Assembly (NCBI RefSeq): GCF_002777255.1
Contig: NZ_CP017634.1
Location: 4,104,903 to 4,168,902, forward strand
Direction of reading: 5' to 3'
DNA: 64,000 nucleotides
DNA from: Candidatus Formimonas warabiya
GTDB lineage: Bacteria > Bacillota > Dehalobacteriia > Dehalobacteriales > Dehalobacteriaceae
Shown: one piece after another, positions 37,584-45,704 of the stretch
How the letters are laid out: each line of letters starts with the position of its first letter
How positions within the stretch are numbered: the stretch's first letter is position 1
Made by a program: the position numbers and the translations under genes
The notes under the pieces: model-generated
Told to the model about the DNA's origin: nothing
What the model saw: the letters and a program-made list of their open reading frames with translations, nothing else
Databases searched by the model: none

Positions 37584-39182
37584 GTGGAAAATCCCAGGCT
37601 GAAAATTAATTTTAAAGACCGGGTGGGTTTTGTTTTTGATGTGTCCCGGGTCATTTTTAACTGGGGCATCAACATTCTGTCTCTGGAAATTCAGACCGGG
37701 TGCCTTTACCTTCATATTGAAAAGATTGATGCGGCCAATTTGAAAAAGGTGATTGATGAAATAAAATTGGTGCCGGGAGTTACCGGAATCGATCCCCTTG
37801 CCATGATGCCGGCAGAGGAAAGGGAATTTAAGATAAAAGCGGTGCTGGACTCCGTCAGTGAGGGGATTATCGCCGTAAACGAGAGGGGAATGATCACCGC
37901 CTTTAATCCTGCCGCGGAACATATTCTGAAAGTATCTGCCTCGGAGGTGGCGGGAAAAAACATTAAAGAGGCGATCTCGGCGGATGTTTTGATTACCGGC
38001 TGCCTGGACGAGGGAAAATCCTATAATTATCAAAAGGTGAGCCTGCCCATTCCCCAAGGACGGGTCAGCTTGCTGAGTTCCGGCCGGCCCCTAAAAGACG
38101 AGCAGGGAAACATTGTGGGGGCGGTGATTTGCATTAAAGATATGTCGGATGTAAAACGGCTTGTCTATACGGTCACCGGTCCCCAGCTCACCACCTTCAG
38201 TGACATCTGGGGAAACAGCGAGTCCTTAAAAAAGGTTTTGGATCTGGGAAAAATTGTGGCGAAAGGAGATTCCACGGTTTTGATCCGGGGAGAAAGCGGT
38301 ACGGGAAAAGAGCTTTTTGCCCGGGCCATCCATATGGAAAGTTTCCGCCGGGGAAAGCCCTTCGTGCCTATCAACTGCGCCGCTCTTCCGGAGAATTTAT
38401 TGGAAAGCGAACTCTTTGGCTATGTGGAAGGCGCCTTTACCGGGGCCAGTAAAGGAGGAAAAACCGGCCTGATCGAATATGCCCATAACGGCACCTTGTT
38501 CCTGGATGAAATCGGCGAACTTTCTCCCCGCTTGCAGGTGAAACTGCTCCGTGTGCTTCAGGAGGGCCAGGTACGGAAGATCGGCGACAGGAAAGAGCAT
38601 CCGGTGAACATCCGGATTATTGCCGCTACAAACCGGAATTTAGAGGAGATGATGAAGATGGGCACTTTCCGGGAGGACCTCTATTACCGCTTAAATGTGG
38701 TGCCCATTTTCCTTCCTCCCCTGCGCCAAAGAAAAGAAGATATCGCCTTGCTGGCCAGGCACCTGATCAAAAAATTTAACACCCGGCTCAATAAAAGAGT
38801 GGACAGTATTTCCGAGGAGGCTGTGCACAAATTAATGGCGTACCACTGGCCGGGCAATGTCCGGGAGTTGGAAAACGTTTTGGAACGGGCCATGATTTTA
38901 ACGCCGGATGAAAAAATTATTACGGAACACGTGGTACTGGATTACTTTGGTGATGAAAAGGAGAGCCGGAATCCCCGGGAAGAGCTGGGAGCCCGGGAAG
39001 AAACCTGGCCCTGGAAAAATCAAACCCTGGAGCAAGTGGTGGGCTGTTTCGAACGAAAGCTGCTCCTCCAAGCCTTAAAGGAATTCGGGGGCGTACGCCG
39101 TACTGCGAAAGCCCTGGGTGTTTCTCATACCACTATCCTCAATAAAATCAAAAAATATGGATTGGGATCGGAACCCTCTTAA
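37584..39182 (+). CDS. TyrR-like sigma-54 activator (ACT-PAS-AAA+-HTH)
   Basis: A 532-residue enhancer-binding protein. The N-terminal 75 residues look like an ACT domain (amino-acid sensing), followed by a PAS domain (about 84-190). The sigma-54 AAA+ domain (about 205-440) has Walker A GESGTGKE, the sigma-54 contact loop GAFTGA (in [11 protein letters not shown]), and Walker [12 protein letters not shown] TyrR/Fis-type helix-turn-helix ends the protein ([21 protein letters not shown]). GTG 37584 has GAGGAGGG upstream. The downstream pnt operon has a sigma-54 promoter with three matching boxes, so it is the likely target. Confidence 0.9.
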   Translation: MENPRLKINFKDRVGFVFDVSRVIFNWGINILSLEIQTGCLYLHIEKIDAANLKKVIDEIKLVPGVTGIDPLAMMPAEEREFKIKAVLDSVSEGIIAVNERGMITAFNPAAEHILKVSASEVAGKNIKEAISADVLITGCLDEGKSYNYQKVSLPIPQGRVSLLSSGRPLKDEQGNIVGAVICIKDMSDVKRLVYTVTGPQLTTFSDIWGNSESLKKVLDLGKIVAKGDSTVLIRGESGTGKELFARAIHMESFRRGKPFVPINCAALPENLLESELFGYVEGAFTGASKGGKTGLIEYAHNGTLFLDEIGELSPRLQVKLLRVLQEGQVRKIGDRKEHPVNIRIIAATNRNLEEMMKMGTFREDLYYRLNVVPIFLPPLRQRKEDIALLARHLIKKFNTRLNKRVDSISEEAVHKLMAYHWPGNVRELENVLERAMILTPDEKIITEHVVLDYFGDEKESRNPREELGAREETWPWKNQTLEQVVGCFERKLLLQALKEFGGVRRTAKALGVSHTTILNKIKKYGLGSEPS

Positions 39183-39202
39183 GGGAATCAGGATAGCAGG
39201 AA

Positions 39203-39276
39203 ATCAAAATGGTAAGAAAAATGACCGGTGGTAAGAAAAATTACCACGTGCTGGACATTTTTCTTACCATTTTGAT
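39203..39276. promoter_or_regulatory. Upstream activating region with three TyrR-like boxes
   Basis: Three TGGTAA-N6-TTACCA boxes: 39210-39227 (right half imperfect), 39229-39246 (perfect) and 39252-39269 (left half imperfect). The whole is framed by perfect 21-base inverted arms at 39203-39223 and 39256-39276. The spacing matches the TyrR-box format TGTAAA-N6-TTTACA. It lies about 60-120 bases before the sigma-54 promoter. Confidence 0.7.
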
Positions 39277-39325
39277 AAAGGCCCCATTGATCTCTTGGCG
39301 GGCTTAGGTTTTTTCCTCCTGAGAA

Positions 39326-39342
39326 TTGGTATGGATTTTGCT
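39326..39342 (+). promoter_or_regulatory. Sigma-54 promoter of the pnt operon
   Basis: TTGGTATG-N4-TTGCT, against the consensus TTGGCACG-N4-TTGCW, with the invariant GG (39328-39329) and GC (39340-39341) exactly 10 bases apart. It lies about 50 bases before the start codon of the next gene. Confidence 0.8.
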
Positions 39343-39390
39343 TAAGAGTATGGTAGCGAATGATCTATCTATGCCAAGGAGGAAAAGACG

Positions 39391-40560
39391 ATGAAATTTA
39401 AGGATTTAATCATCGGGGTGCCCCGGGAAATTATGAAAGGCGAAAGACGCGTGGCGGCCATACCGGAAACTGTAAAGAAGATAATAGGGGAGGGGGCCCA
39501 AGTCCTCGTCGAGAGAGGCGCGGGTAACGGGTCTTATTTTTTGGATGGGCAGTATCAGGAAGCCGGTGCCCTCCTAGTGGAGGACGCAGAAGAGATTTAT
39601 GCCAAAGCCGATATTATTTTGAAGGTAAAAGAACCCCAGTTCAACCTGGCTAAGGGGAAACATGAAGTGGAGATGATGAAGGCCGGCCAGTACCTGATCA
39701 CCTTTATTCATCCGGCCTCTCCCGGCAACCACCAAATGGTGCGGGATTTGGCTCAAAAAGGCGTCATCGGTCTGACCCTGGACGGCATTCCCCGCATCTC
39801 CCGGGCCCAGGCCATGGACGCCTTAACATCCATGAGCACGGTAGCCGGGTACAAAGGGGTATTAATGGCGGCGGACCGTTTAGCGAAATTTATGCCCATG
39901 GTGGGAACGGCAGTAGGGATGATTAAACCGGCCAATGTGCTGGTGATCGGTACCGGAGTAGCCGGATTGCAGGCGGTGGCGACGGCCAAGAGAATGGGTG
40001 CCCTGGTTTATGGGGCCGATATTCGACCGGAGGCCAAAGAACAGGCGAAAAGCCTGGGAGCAAAAATGGTGGAACTGGATATCCCGGCGGAATTAGCCAT
40101 GGGAGAAGGGGGCTACGCGAAGAAATTACCCGACGAATGGCTGGAAAAAGAACGGAACATTTTAAGAGATTTCGTCGCCCAGTCCGATATGGTGATCCTA
40201 ACCGCGCTTATTCCGGGAAGATTAGCGCCGATCCTTCTCACCGAAGAAATGGTAAAATCTATGCCTGCCGGTGCCGTCGTGGTTGATATTGCTATTGATC
40301 AGGGAGGCAACTGTGCAACCACTGAGCCGGGTCTGGTAGTAGAAAAGCACCAGGTCAGCATTGACGGGACGAAGAATATTCCCGGCATGATGCCCACCAG
40401 TTCTACCTGGATGTTTGCTCATAACATTTACAACTACCTGGCCAATTTGGTGAAGGATGGCCGGGTGGAGCTCAATATGGCCGATGAGATTATTGCTTCC
40501 TCCCTTGTGACCAGGGACGGCAAAATCGTCCACGCCGGTGCCCTGGAAGCAATGAGCTGA
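39391..40560 (+). CDS. pntAA: NAD(P) transhydrogenase alpha subunit, part 1 (alanine dehydrogenase-like)
   Basis: A 389-residue AlaDH/PNT-family protein. It opens with GVPREIMKGERRVA, and the NAD-binding Rossmann domain has VLVIGTGVAGLQAVATAKRMGA. In three-gene transhydrogenases this subunit (domain I) binds NAD(H). The two following genes, a small membrane subunit and a beta subunit, show it is PntAA rather than alanine dehydrogenase. Hydride transfer between NADH and NADP is coupled to proton movement. AGGAGG lies about 9 bases before the ATG. Expression appears driven by sigma-54. Confidence 0.93.
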   Translation: MKFKDLIIGVPREIMKGERRVAAIPETVKKIIGEGAQVLVERGAGNGSYFLDGQYQEAGALLVEDAEEIYAKADIILKVKEPQFNLAKGKHEVEMMKAGQYLITFIHPASPGNHQMVRDLAQKGVIGLTLDGIPRISRAQAMDALTSMSTVAGYKGVLMAADRLAKFMPMVGTAVGMIKPANVLVIGTGVAGLQAVATAKRMGALVYGADIRPEAKEQAKSLGAKMVELDIPAELAMGEGGYAKKLPDEWLEKERNILRDFVAQSDMVILTALIPGRLAPILLTEEMVKSMPAGAVVVDIAIDQGGNCATTEPGLVVEKHQVSIDGTKNIPGMMPTSSTWMFAHNIYNYLANLVKDGRVELNMADEIIASSLVTRDGKIVHAGALEAMS

Positions 40561-40579
40561 GACAGAAGGAGAGGGAAAA

Positions 40580-40858
40580 ATGAACGCCCTTTTATTGATA
40601 GCGTTGTTTATTGCCGCCACTTTGGCGGGCTATAAAGTGATCAGTAATGTGCCAAGCTTACTCCATACTCCTTTGATGTCCGGAATGAATGCCCTTTCCG
40701 GGGTGACGGTTCTGGGCGCTCTGGTCGCTACTGCTTTGGCCGTGGTTACCGTGCACAAATGGCTGGGCGCGGTTGCCATTGTACTGGCCACGATTAATAC
40801 CGTAGGAGGCTTTTATGTCACCCACCGGATGCTGAAAATGTTTAAGACAAGGGGTTGA
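40580..40858 (+). CDS. pntAB: NAD(P) transhydrogenase alpha subunit, part 2
   Basis: A 92-residue membrane protein with three helices (about 2-18, 33-56 and 58-82), containing VPSLLHTPLMSGMNALSGV, the conserved loop of PntAB. It forms part of the proton channel with PntB. It lies 19 bases after pntAA, with AGGAGAGGG before its ATG. Confidence 0.94.
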   Translation: MNALLLIALFIAATLAGYKVISNVPSLLHTPLMSGMNALSGVTVLGALVATALAVVTVHKWLGAVAIVLATINTVGGFYVTHRMLKMFKTRG

Positions 40859-40862
40859 AACG

Positions 40863-42275
40863 ATGAGCGCGGTAGGATATTTTTTTGTTTCTATCGGTTT
40901 GGCCTTGCTTATCCTGTTTGATCTGTATTTGATGAGCTCGCCCAAAACAGCGGTCAAAGGCAATGGCATTGGCGCAGCAGCGATCCTGGCTGCCATTGTG
41001 GCCACCCTCTTTTATTACCAGATCGTCACCCTGAAGATTCTCTGGGTTTGCCTGCTCGTGGGCGCGGTTATTGGCTTATACTTGGGCGGAAAAGTAAAAA
41101 TGATGCAAATGCCGGAGATGGTGGCTTTTTTACACGGCCTGGGGGGATGCGCAGCCGTGCTCCTTTCTATTACCGTATTGCTCAATCCCGGGGAGGTTAC
41201 CTCTTTTAGTACCTTTACCGGCATGCTGGCCCTGGCTGTGGGCGGCCTTACCTTCAGCGGCAGCATGGTGGCGGCATCCAAGCTGCACCAGATTATCTCT
41301 TCCAGGCCCGTCGTCTTTCCCGGTCATACCAGGATCAGCGTTCTGGCCCTGGTTGTCATGGGCATACTGGTGCTGGGGTCCCTTTTTTTCCCGGGAACCA
41401 TGGCTTTGCTGATCGCTGTCTGTTTGACGGTTTCCCTATGCTTCGGCTATTTATTCACCATCCGGGTAGGGGGGGCGGATATGCCCATCACCATTTCCCT
41501 GCTTAATTCCTGTTCCGGGGTGACGGGGGCGATGGTGGGATTGGCCACCTATGACCCCCTCCTGATTGCCGGAGGCGGAATTGTTGCCGCGGCCGGATAT
41601 CTCCTCACGGAGATTATGTGCCGTGCTATGAACCGGAGCCTCCTGGAAGTGCTGAGCGGCAAAACCACCGCTCCCAATATAAACAGAGCAAAGACAGACG
41701 TGTTGGATGACCCGAAAGATGATGTGCCCATGCCGCAAGTTCAGGAAAAAAAGACGGCAGGGCAAATCCTCGCCGAGGCGCAAAGGATCATCATTGTTCC
41801 GGGGTATGGCATGGCCCTGGCCCAGGCTCAAAGAGAGGTGAAACAGCTGGCGGATCTCCTGGAACGCCGGGGGAAAGAGGTGAAATATGCCATCCATCCG
41901 GTGGCCGGCCGCATGCCGGGGCATATGAACGTACTTTTAGCGGAAGTTGATGTGGATTACGATCAGCTTTTTGAAATGGACGCCATTAATGCGTCGTTTA
42001 AAGAAACGGACCTGGCCTTAATTGTAGGGGCCAATGACGTGGTAAATCCTGCGGCCAACACGGCGGAAGGGACCCCCATCTATGGGATGCCCATCTTAAA
42101 TGCCTATGAGGCGAAAAACGTGATTATTTGCAATTATGATACCAAACCGGGTTATGCGGGAGTGGAGAATCCTCTTTACAAAAGCGCCAATTCCCTTTTG
42201 ATTCTGGGTGACGCCAAAGAAACGGTAGGCAATTTGGCCGGTGCCTTGGCGCAGATGGAGCCTGCCCCTTCCTGA
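40863..42275 (+). CDS. pntB: NAD(P) transhydrogenase beta subunit
   Basis: A 470-residue protein. An N-terminal membrane domain of about nine helices is followed by the NADP(H)-binding domain III (from about 295), with [35 protein letters not shown]-type block (here LLAEVDV), and [11 protein letters not shown]. It is the proton-translocating NADP-binding subunit. It starts 4 bases after pntAB stops. A terminator follows, which closes a three-gene operon. Confidence 0.95.
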   Translation: [470 protein letters not shown]

Positions 42276-42304
42276 AACCCAGGTGTCCGGTTTCTGAATC
42301 CTTC

Positions 42305-42334
42305 AAGAAAGCCTGCGGGCTTTCTTATTTTTTT
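42305..42334 (+). terminator. Rho-independent terminator of the pnt operon
   Basis: AAGAAAGCC (42305-42313) and GGCTTTCTT (42318-42326) form a perfect 9-bp stem followed by A and seven T. Confidence 0.9.
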
Positions 42335-42500
42335 CCCTTAGATCCACCCCAAGTGCCCTGGGGAGCGGAGTCTTAGACTGTAAAAAGCAGATAAAATTTA
42401 TTATATGCATGTCCGGATCGGTTTATGACAAGAATTTTTGGCAATAGAAAAAATATTTCTATCTACCCTAGTGGGGTGTTTATTGCCGCTGATAGAAGAA

Positions 42501-42535
42501 CCCCTTAAGATATAAATAGATGACTATCTAAGGGG
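42501..42535. promoter_or_regulatory. Dyad covering the ribosome site of the TrmB-like gene
   Basis: CCCCTTAAGATA (42501-42512) and TATCTAAGGGG (42525-42535) are inverted with one bulged base. The right arm runs into the G-rich ribosome binding site. It may be an autoregulatory operator or a hairpin that hides the ribosome site. Confidence 0.45.
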
Positions 42536-42543
42536 GGCGGACA

Positions 42544-43341
42544 GTGAGCGAGATTATTCATAAACTGGAACAGTTGGGTTTTTCTTCTTATGAAGCAAAG
42601 GCTTATTATACCTTAATCCGAAAGCACCCTGCCAATGGGTATGAGATCAGCAAAATCGGCAGGATTCCGGCGGCTAAAATCTACGATACCCTGAATCGTC
42701 TGAAAATTAAAGGGTTTATTATTGAAAGCAGTACAGAAACAGGCAAGTATTATCCGGTACCCCCGGGAAACCTGTTAAGCAGGGTTAAAGAAGATTTCAC
42801 GGCGCTGATCGACGATTTGGACGTTCAGCTCAAAGAAACGGAGCCTGTTCCGGATATTGACCTGACCATGAATTTGTCCGGCTATGACCTGTTTGTGGAA
42901 AAGATGATTCAAGTGATTGAGAAGAGCCGGACCACTTTGTTGTTATCGATCTGGCCCGAGGAAACGATGCTGCTGGCCGACCCCATTGCTGCGGCAAAAA
43001 GGCGGGGCGTCACGGTAGTGGCCGCGGTATTCGGCAGTACGCCGGTTGAGAGCAGCTATCGTATTAACTTAGAGCAGTGCGGGGTATCTTCCCGGGCACG
43101 GCTGGGAAAACGGCTGACAGCCATTGTGAGCGATCACAAAGAAGTGGTGATCGGAGAGATTGATCAAGCAGGGGATACGGAAGGTATTTGGACAACCACC
43201 CCGGGTATCGTTTTAGTGACGAAGGAATACATCAAGCACGATATTTGGGGAAATGTCTTGATAGATGCTTTAGGAGAGGTTCAATTCCAAAAGCTTTGTA
43301 AGAACAATCCGCTGCTGTCTTACCTGATGAAAAATCGTTAG
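42544..43341 (+). CDS. TrmB-family transcriptional regulator
   Basis: A 265-residue regulator. An N-terminal winged helix (LEQLGFSSYEAKAYYTLIRKHP...GYEISKIGRIPAAKIYDTL) is followed by a C-terminal phospholipase-D-like/TrmB ligand domain (about 110-260). Family members respond to sugars or other metabolites. It starts at GTG 42544 behind a G-rich site. The EamA permease follows after 13 bases, which suggests the regulator controls that exporter. Confidence 0.88.
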   Translation: MSEIIHKLEQLGFSSYEAKAYYTLIRKHPANGYEISKIGRIPAAKIYDTLNRLKIKGFIIESSTETGKYYPVPPGNLLSRVKEDFTALIDDLDVQLKETEPVPDIDLTMNLSGYDLFVEKMIQVIEKSRTTLLLSIWPEETMLLADPIAAAKRRGVTVVAAVFGSTPVESSYRINLEQCGVSSRARLGKRLTAIVSDHKEVVIGEIDQAGDTEGIWTTTPGIVLVTKEYIKHDIWGNVLIDALGEVQFQKLCKNNPLLSYLMKNR

Positions 43342-43354
43342 GGGGGGTATTTTG

Positions 43355-44263
43355 ATGTCCACCCTGTGGATCCACCTGGAGCTTTTCTTAGTAGTAGCCA
43401 TTTGGGCGGGAACTTTTGTCTCTACCAAGATGGTGCTTGCCGAAATGACACCTGTGCTCTCTGCGCTGTTTCGCTATCTGATTGCCTCGGCGATTCTGTG
43501 CATCATAGACTATAAAAACCCGGAAAGGGTCGCCAAAAAGGATTACCCGTTGATTGTATTTCTTTCGGTCACAGGCGTGACTTTCTATTATCTCCTGCAG
43601 CATTACGGCATCAAGTATACCAATGCTACTAATGCCGCAATCCTGGTTAGCCTTTCCCCCGTATTTATCGGGTTGATTTTCTGGACTTTGCTGGGCGAAC
43701 GGCTGAAAGGTATCACCGTCATTGGACTGGCCTTGTCCTTCACAGGCTGTTTTCTTGTGATCACGAATGGGAATCTAGCCTCCATGCAAATCAACGAACA
43801 GTTTTGGGGCAACGTACTGATCTTATTAACGGCAGTCTCCTGGGCGCTGTACAGTGTCTTCGGAAAAAGGCTGTTAAAGTTCTATTCGGCACGAACCATC
43901 ATCAAGTACACTACTGTTATAGGCACGCTGCTGCTATTTCCATTTTCATGGGGGGAAATTCAATCGGTGGGCAGCTTTTCGTTGTCTTGGGTGGGATGGG
44001 CCAACCTGTTCTATTTAGGCGGACTGGCCTCGGTTTACGGTTATCTCGCCTGGTACCGTGGTCTGGCTAAGCTTCCGGCGGTAACAGTGGGCAGTTACCT
44101 GTACTTCCGGCCTTTCCTGACGGGGATTCTGGCGGCAGTGATATTAAAGGACCGAGTCGGCCCGGCCCTTATTCTGGGCGGTGCGCTGATCCTTTTCGGT
44201 ACATATCTGACTGCACGCGAAGACAGGCCCGCGCGAGACCATCAGGACGTCATCTCTGGGTAA
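43355..44263 (+). CDS. EamA/DMT-family transporter
   Basis: A 302-residue permease with ten predicted helices in two EamA repeats. It shares the general design of the DMT permease at 34936 but is clearly a different subfamily (FVSTKMVLAEMTPVLSALFRY opening). ATG 43355 follows a run of seven G by 7 bases. It is the second gene of the TrmB-like regulator operon. The substrate is unknown. Confidence 0.87.
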   Translation: MSTLWIHLELFLVVAIWAGTFVSTKMVLAEMTPVLSALFRYLIASAILCIIDYKNPERVAKKDYPLIVFLSVTGVTFYYLLQHYGIKYTNATNAAILVSLSPVFIGLIFWTLLGERLKGITVIGLALSFTGCFLVITNGNLASMQINEQFWGNVLILLTAVSWALYSVFGKRLLKFYSARTIIKYTTVIGTLLLFPFSWGEIQSVGSFSLSWVGWANLFYLGGLASVYGYLAWYRGLAKLPAVTVGSYLYFRPFLTGILAAVILKDRVGPALILGGALILFGTYLTAREDRPARDHQDVISG

Positions 44264-44286
44264 CAGTAAAGATCAGGAAATTGATT

Positions 44287-45327
44287 CTAATTCAAAAGAT
44301 AAATAGGGTTGCTGAAAATCCAGGGACGGTAAGCTTTCCTGAGGTTTTTATCGGTAAGATATACTTCGGCCCGGTAAGCTCCCGGCTCATGAACGCTGTG
44401 GTGCAATTCTCTGGCCCCGGCCACGCCGGCAATCTCTTTCCTATCTTTGACAATACGGAGTACAGCGGCCTCAGGAGATGAAACAGTTAAAGTAACGCCT
44501 TCCATTAATACCAGTTCCTCTCCCATGATCACCTGATTTTTGCCGTTGCTGGCGGAGAATAAAAATCCCCGGGCATTGTGATTGAGGTCGTTGCTGAAAT
44601 AACAGTTCCCTTTCTGTAAGGCGTGGTAAATCAGTCTTTTGTCTTCTTTAAAGGAGGACTTATGAAAAGAAAGTGCTTTCGCGGGTAAAATGTGGGTGCG
44701 TAAGGTCTTAAACATTTCCCGGTAGGAGTGAATATAACCATGGGCATCGACACCGCCGATTCCCACCACTTTTTGATAGCGGAGCAGTTCATCCCACTTT
44801 CTGATCACACTGGTAAATGGCCCGTGGGCATAACTCCGTGTACAAACTACACCCGAGGGATGGGGGAGTATCCCATCAAAGTGATCTTTCCAGTTCTGGC
44901 TGTAATTCCATATTTCCAATCCGGAAAAGCCTTTGGCATGCCAGTTTTTCCAGGAACAAGGACCTAAGGATAATAATCTGCGGGATGTTTTTGCGCAAGG
45001 ATGGGCGATAAAGCCGATACCTCCCTGGGCGGACACCTGATGAATGGTTGCCTGGGCTTTTTGGTGAGGCGGCACTTCGGATGCAACATTCATGGCCAGG
45101 TAGTGCCCTTGTCTGGACCTCACCGTGACTTCTTCCCCTACCAGGAGCAGGGTTTTATGGTAAATCCCTTCTAAGGGCAAAGCCTTTAAAGTATCATGAT
45201 CGGAAAGGATCAAAAAATCGCATTGGGCTTCCTGGGCCGCAGAGACAATTCTTTCCACGTTTTCCCGCCCGTCAGAGTTCTTGGAATGAACGTGGACTAC
45301 TCCGGCATAATCAAAGCAGGTGGCCAT
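44287..45327 (-). CDS. PHP-domain metallohydrolase (CehA/McbA-like)
   Basis: A 346-residue protein with a polymerase-and-histidinol-phosphatase-type metal site: VHVHSKNSDG, LSDHDTLKAL, GEEVTVRS, FIAHPCA and GGVDAHGY. The C-terminal about 80 residues form a small beta domain (VTLTVSSPEAAVLRIV). Relatives (CehA/McbA) hydrolyse carbamates or phosphoesters; its substrate is unknown. ATG 45327 has GGAGG 7 bases upstream. It converges on the EamA gene with a 23-base gap. Confidence 0.85.
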   Translation of the reverse strand: MATCFDYAGVVHVHSKNSDGRENVERIVSAAQEAQCDFLILSDHDTLKALPLEGIYHKTLLLVGEEVTVRSRQGHYLAMNVASEVPPHQKAQATIHQVSAQGGIGFIAHPCAKTSRRLLSLGPCSWKNWHAKGFSGLEIWNYSQNWKDHFDGILPHPSGVVCTRSYAHGPFTSVIRKWDELLRYQKVVGIGGVDAHGYIHSYREMFKTLRTHILPAKALSFHKSSFKEDKRLIYHALQKGNCYFSNDLNHNARGFLFSASNGKNQVIMGEELVLMEGVTLTVSSPEAAVLRIVKDRKEIAGVAGARELHHSVHEPGAYRAEVYLTDKNLRKAYRPWIFSNPIYLLN

Positions 45328-45370
45328 CACTTTTCCTCCAAAACCTATCGCATTCTAGTTATATCATATG

Positions 45371-45452
45371 CACCTGCCCCCAGCCTGGCTCAAAATAACC
45401 TCCTTCTGTTTGGGGGAAAATGATCTGCGCTATCTGGGTATGCGGGCAGGTG
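45371..45452. repeat. Long-range inverted repeat between PHP gene and cyd operon
   Basis: CACCTGCCC (45371-45379) and GGGCAGGTG (45444-45452) match perfectly across 64 bases, with an internal CCCCCA/TGGGGG pairing possible. It lies in the minus-strand leader of the PHP gene, so it may be a folded leader. No known RNA class was recognised. Confidence 0.35.
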
Positions 45453-45518
45453 TGGTTGCTGGCGGTGTTTTGGTGATATCAGGAGAAAGATAAATATTTT
45501 TTTAGGCTTGGAAACAGC

Positions 45519-45547
45519 TTGACGAATAAAAAAGAGAGGTCTATACT
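45519..45547 (+). promoter_or_regulatory. SigA promoter of the cydABDC operon
   Basis: TTGACG (45519-45524) and TATACT (45542-45547) are separated by exactly 17 bases. The leader to cydA is about 150 bases. Confidence 0.75.
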
Positions 45548-45556
45548 GAAATTAAA

Positions 45557-45577
45557 ACTATACCAAATTGGTATAGT
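45557..45577. promoter_or_regulatory. Palindromic operator 1 of the cyd operon
   Basis: ACTATACC-AAATT-GGTATAGT, a perfect 8-5-8 inverted repeat placed just after the transcription start. It does not match the Rex consensus (TTGTGAA-N6-TTCACAA). The regulator is unknown; Rrf2-type proteins bind sites of similar layout. Confidence 0.65.
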
Positions 45578-45640
45578 AAAGCACATAGGAAGGCGCCCAA
45601 ATACATATAATGAATGGAGAAGGGGGGGTTTAATGAATCT

Positions 45641-45665
45641 AAACTATACCGAAAAGATATAGTTT
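45641..45665. promoter_or_regulatory. Palindromic site 2 in the cyd leader
   Basis: AAACTATA (45641-45648) and TATAGTTT (45658-45665) are perfect inverted arms. The left half, ACTATACC, repeats the half-site of operator 1. Confidence 0.55.
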
Positions 45666-45704
45666 GTCCGAAAGATAGTAACAAACTCTTGGGGAGGGAC
45701 GTCT

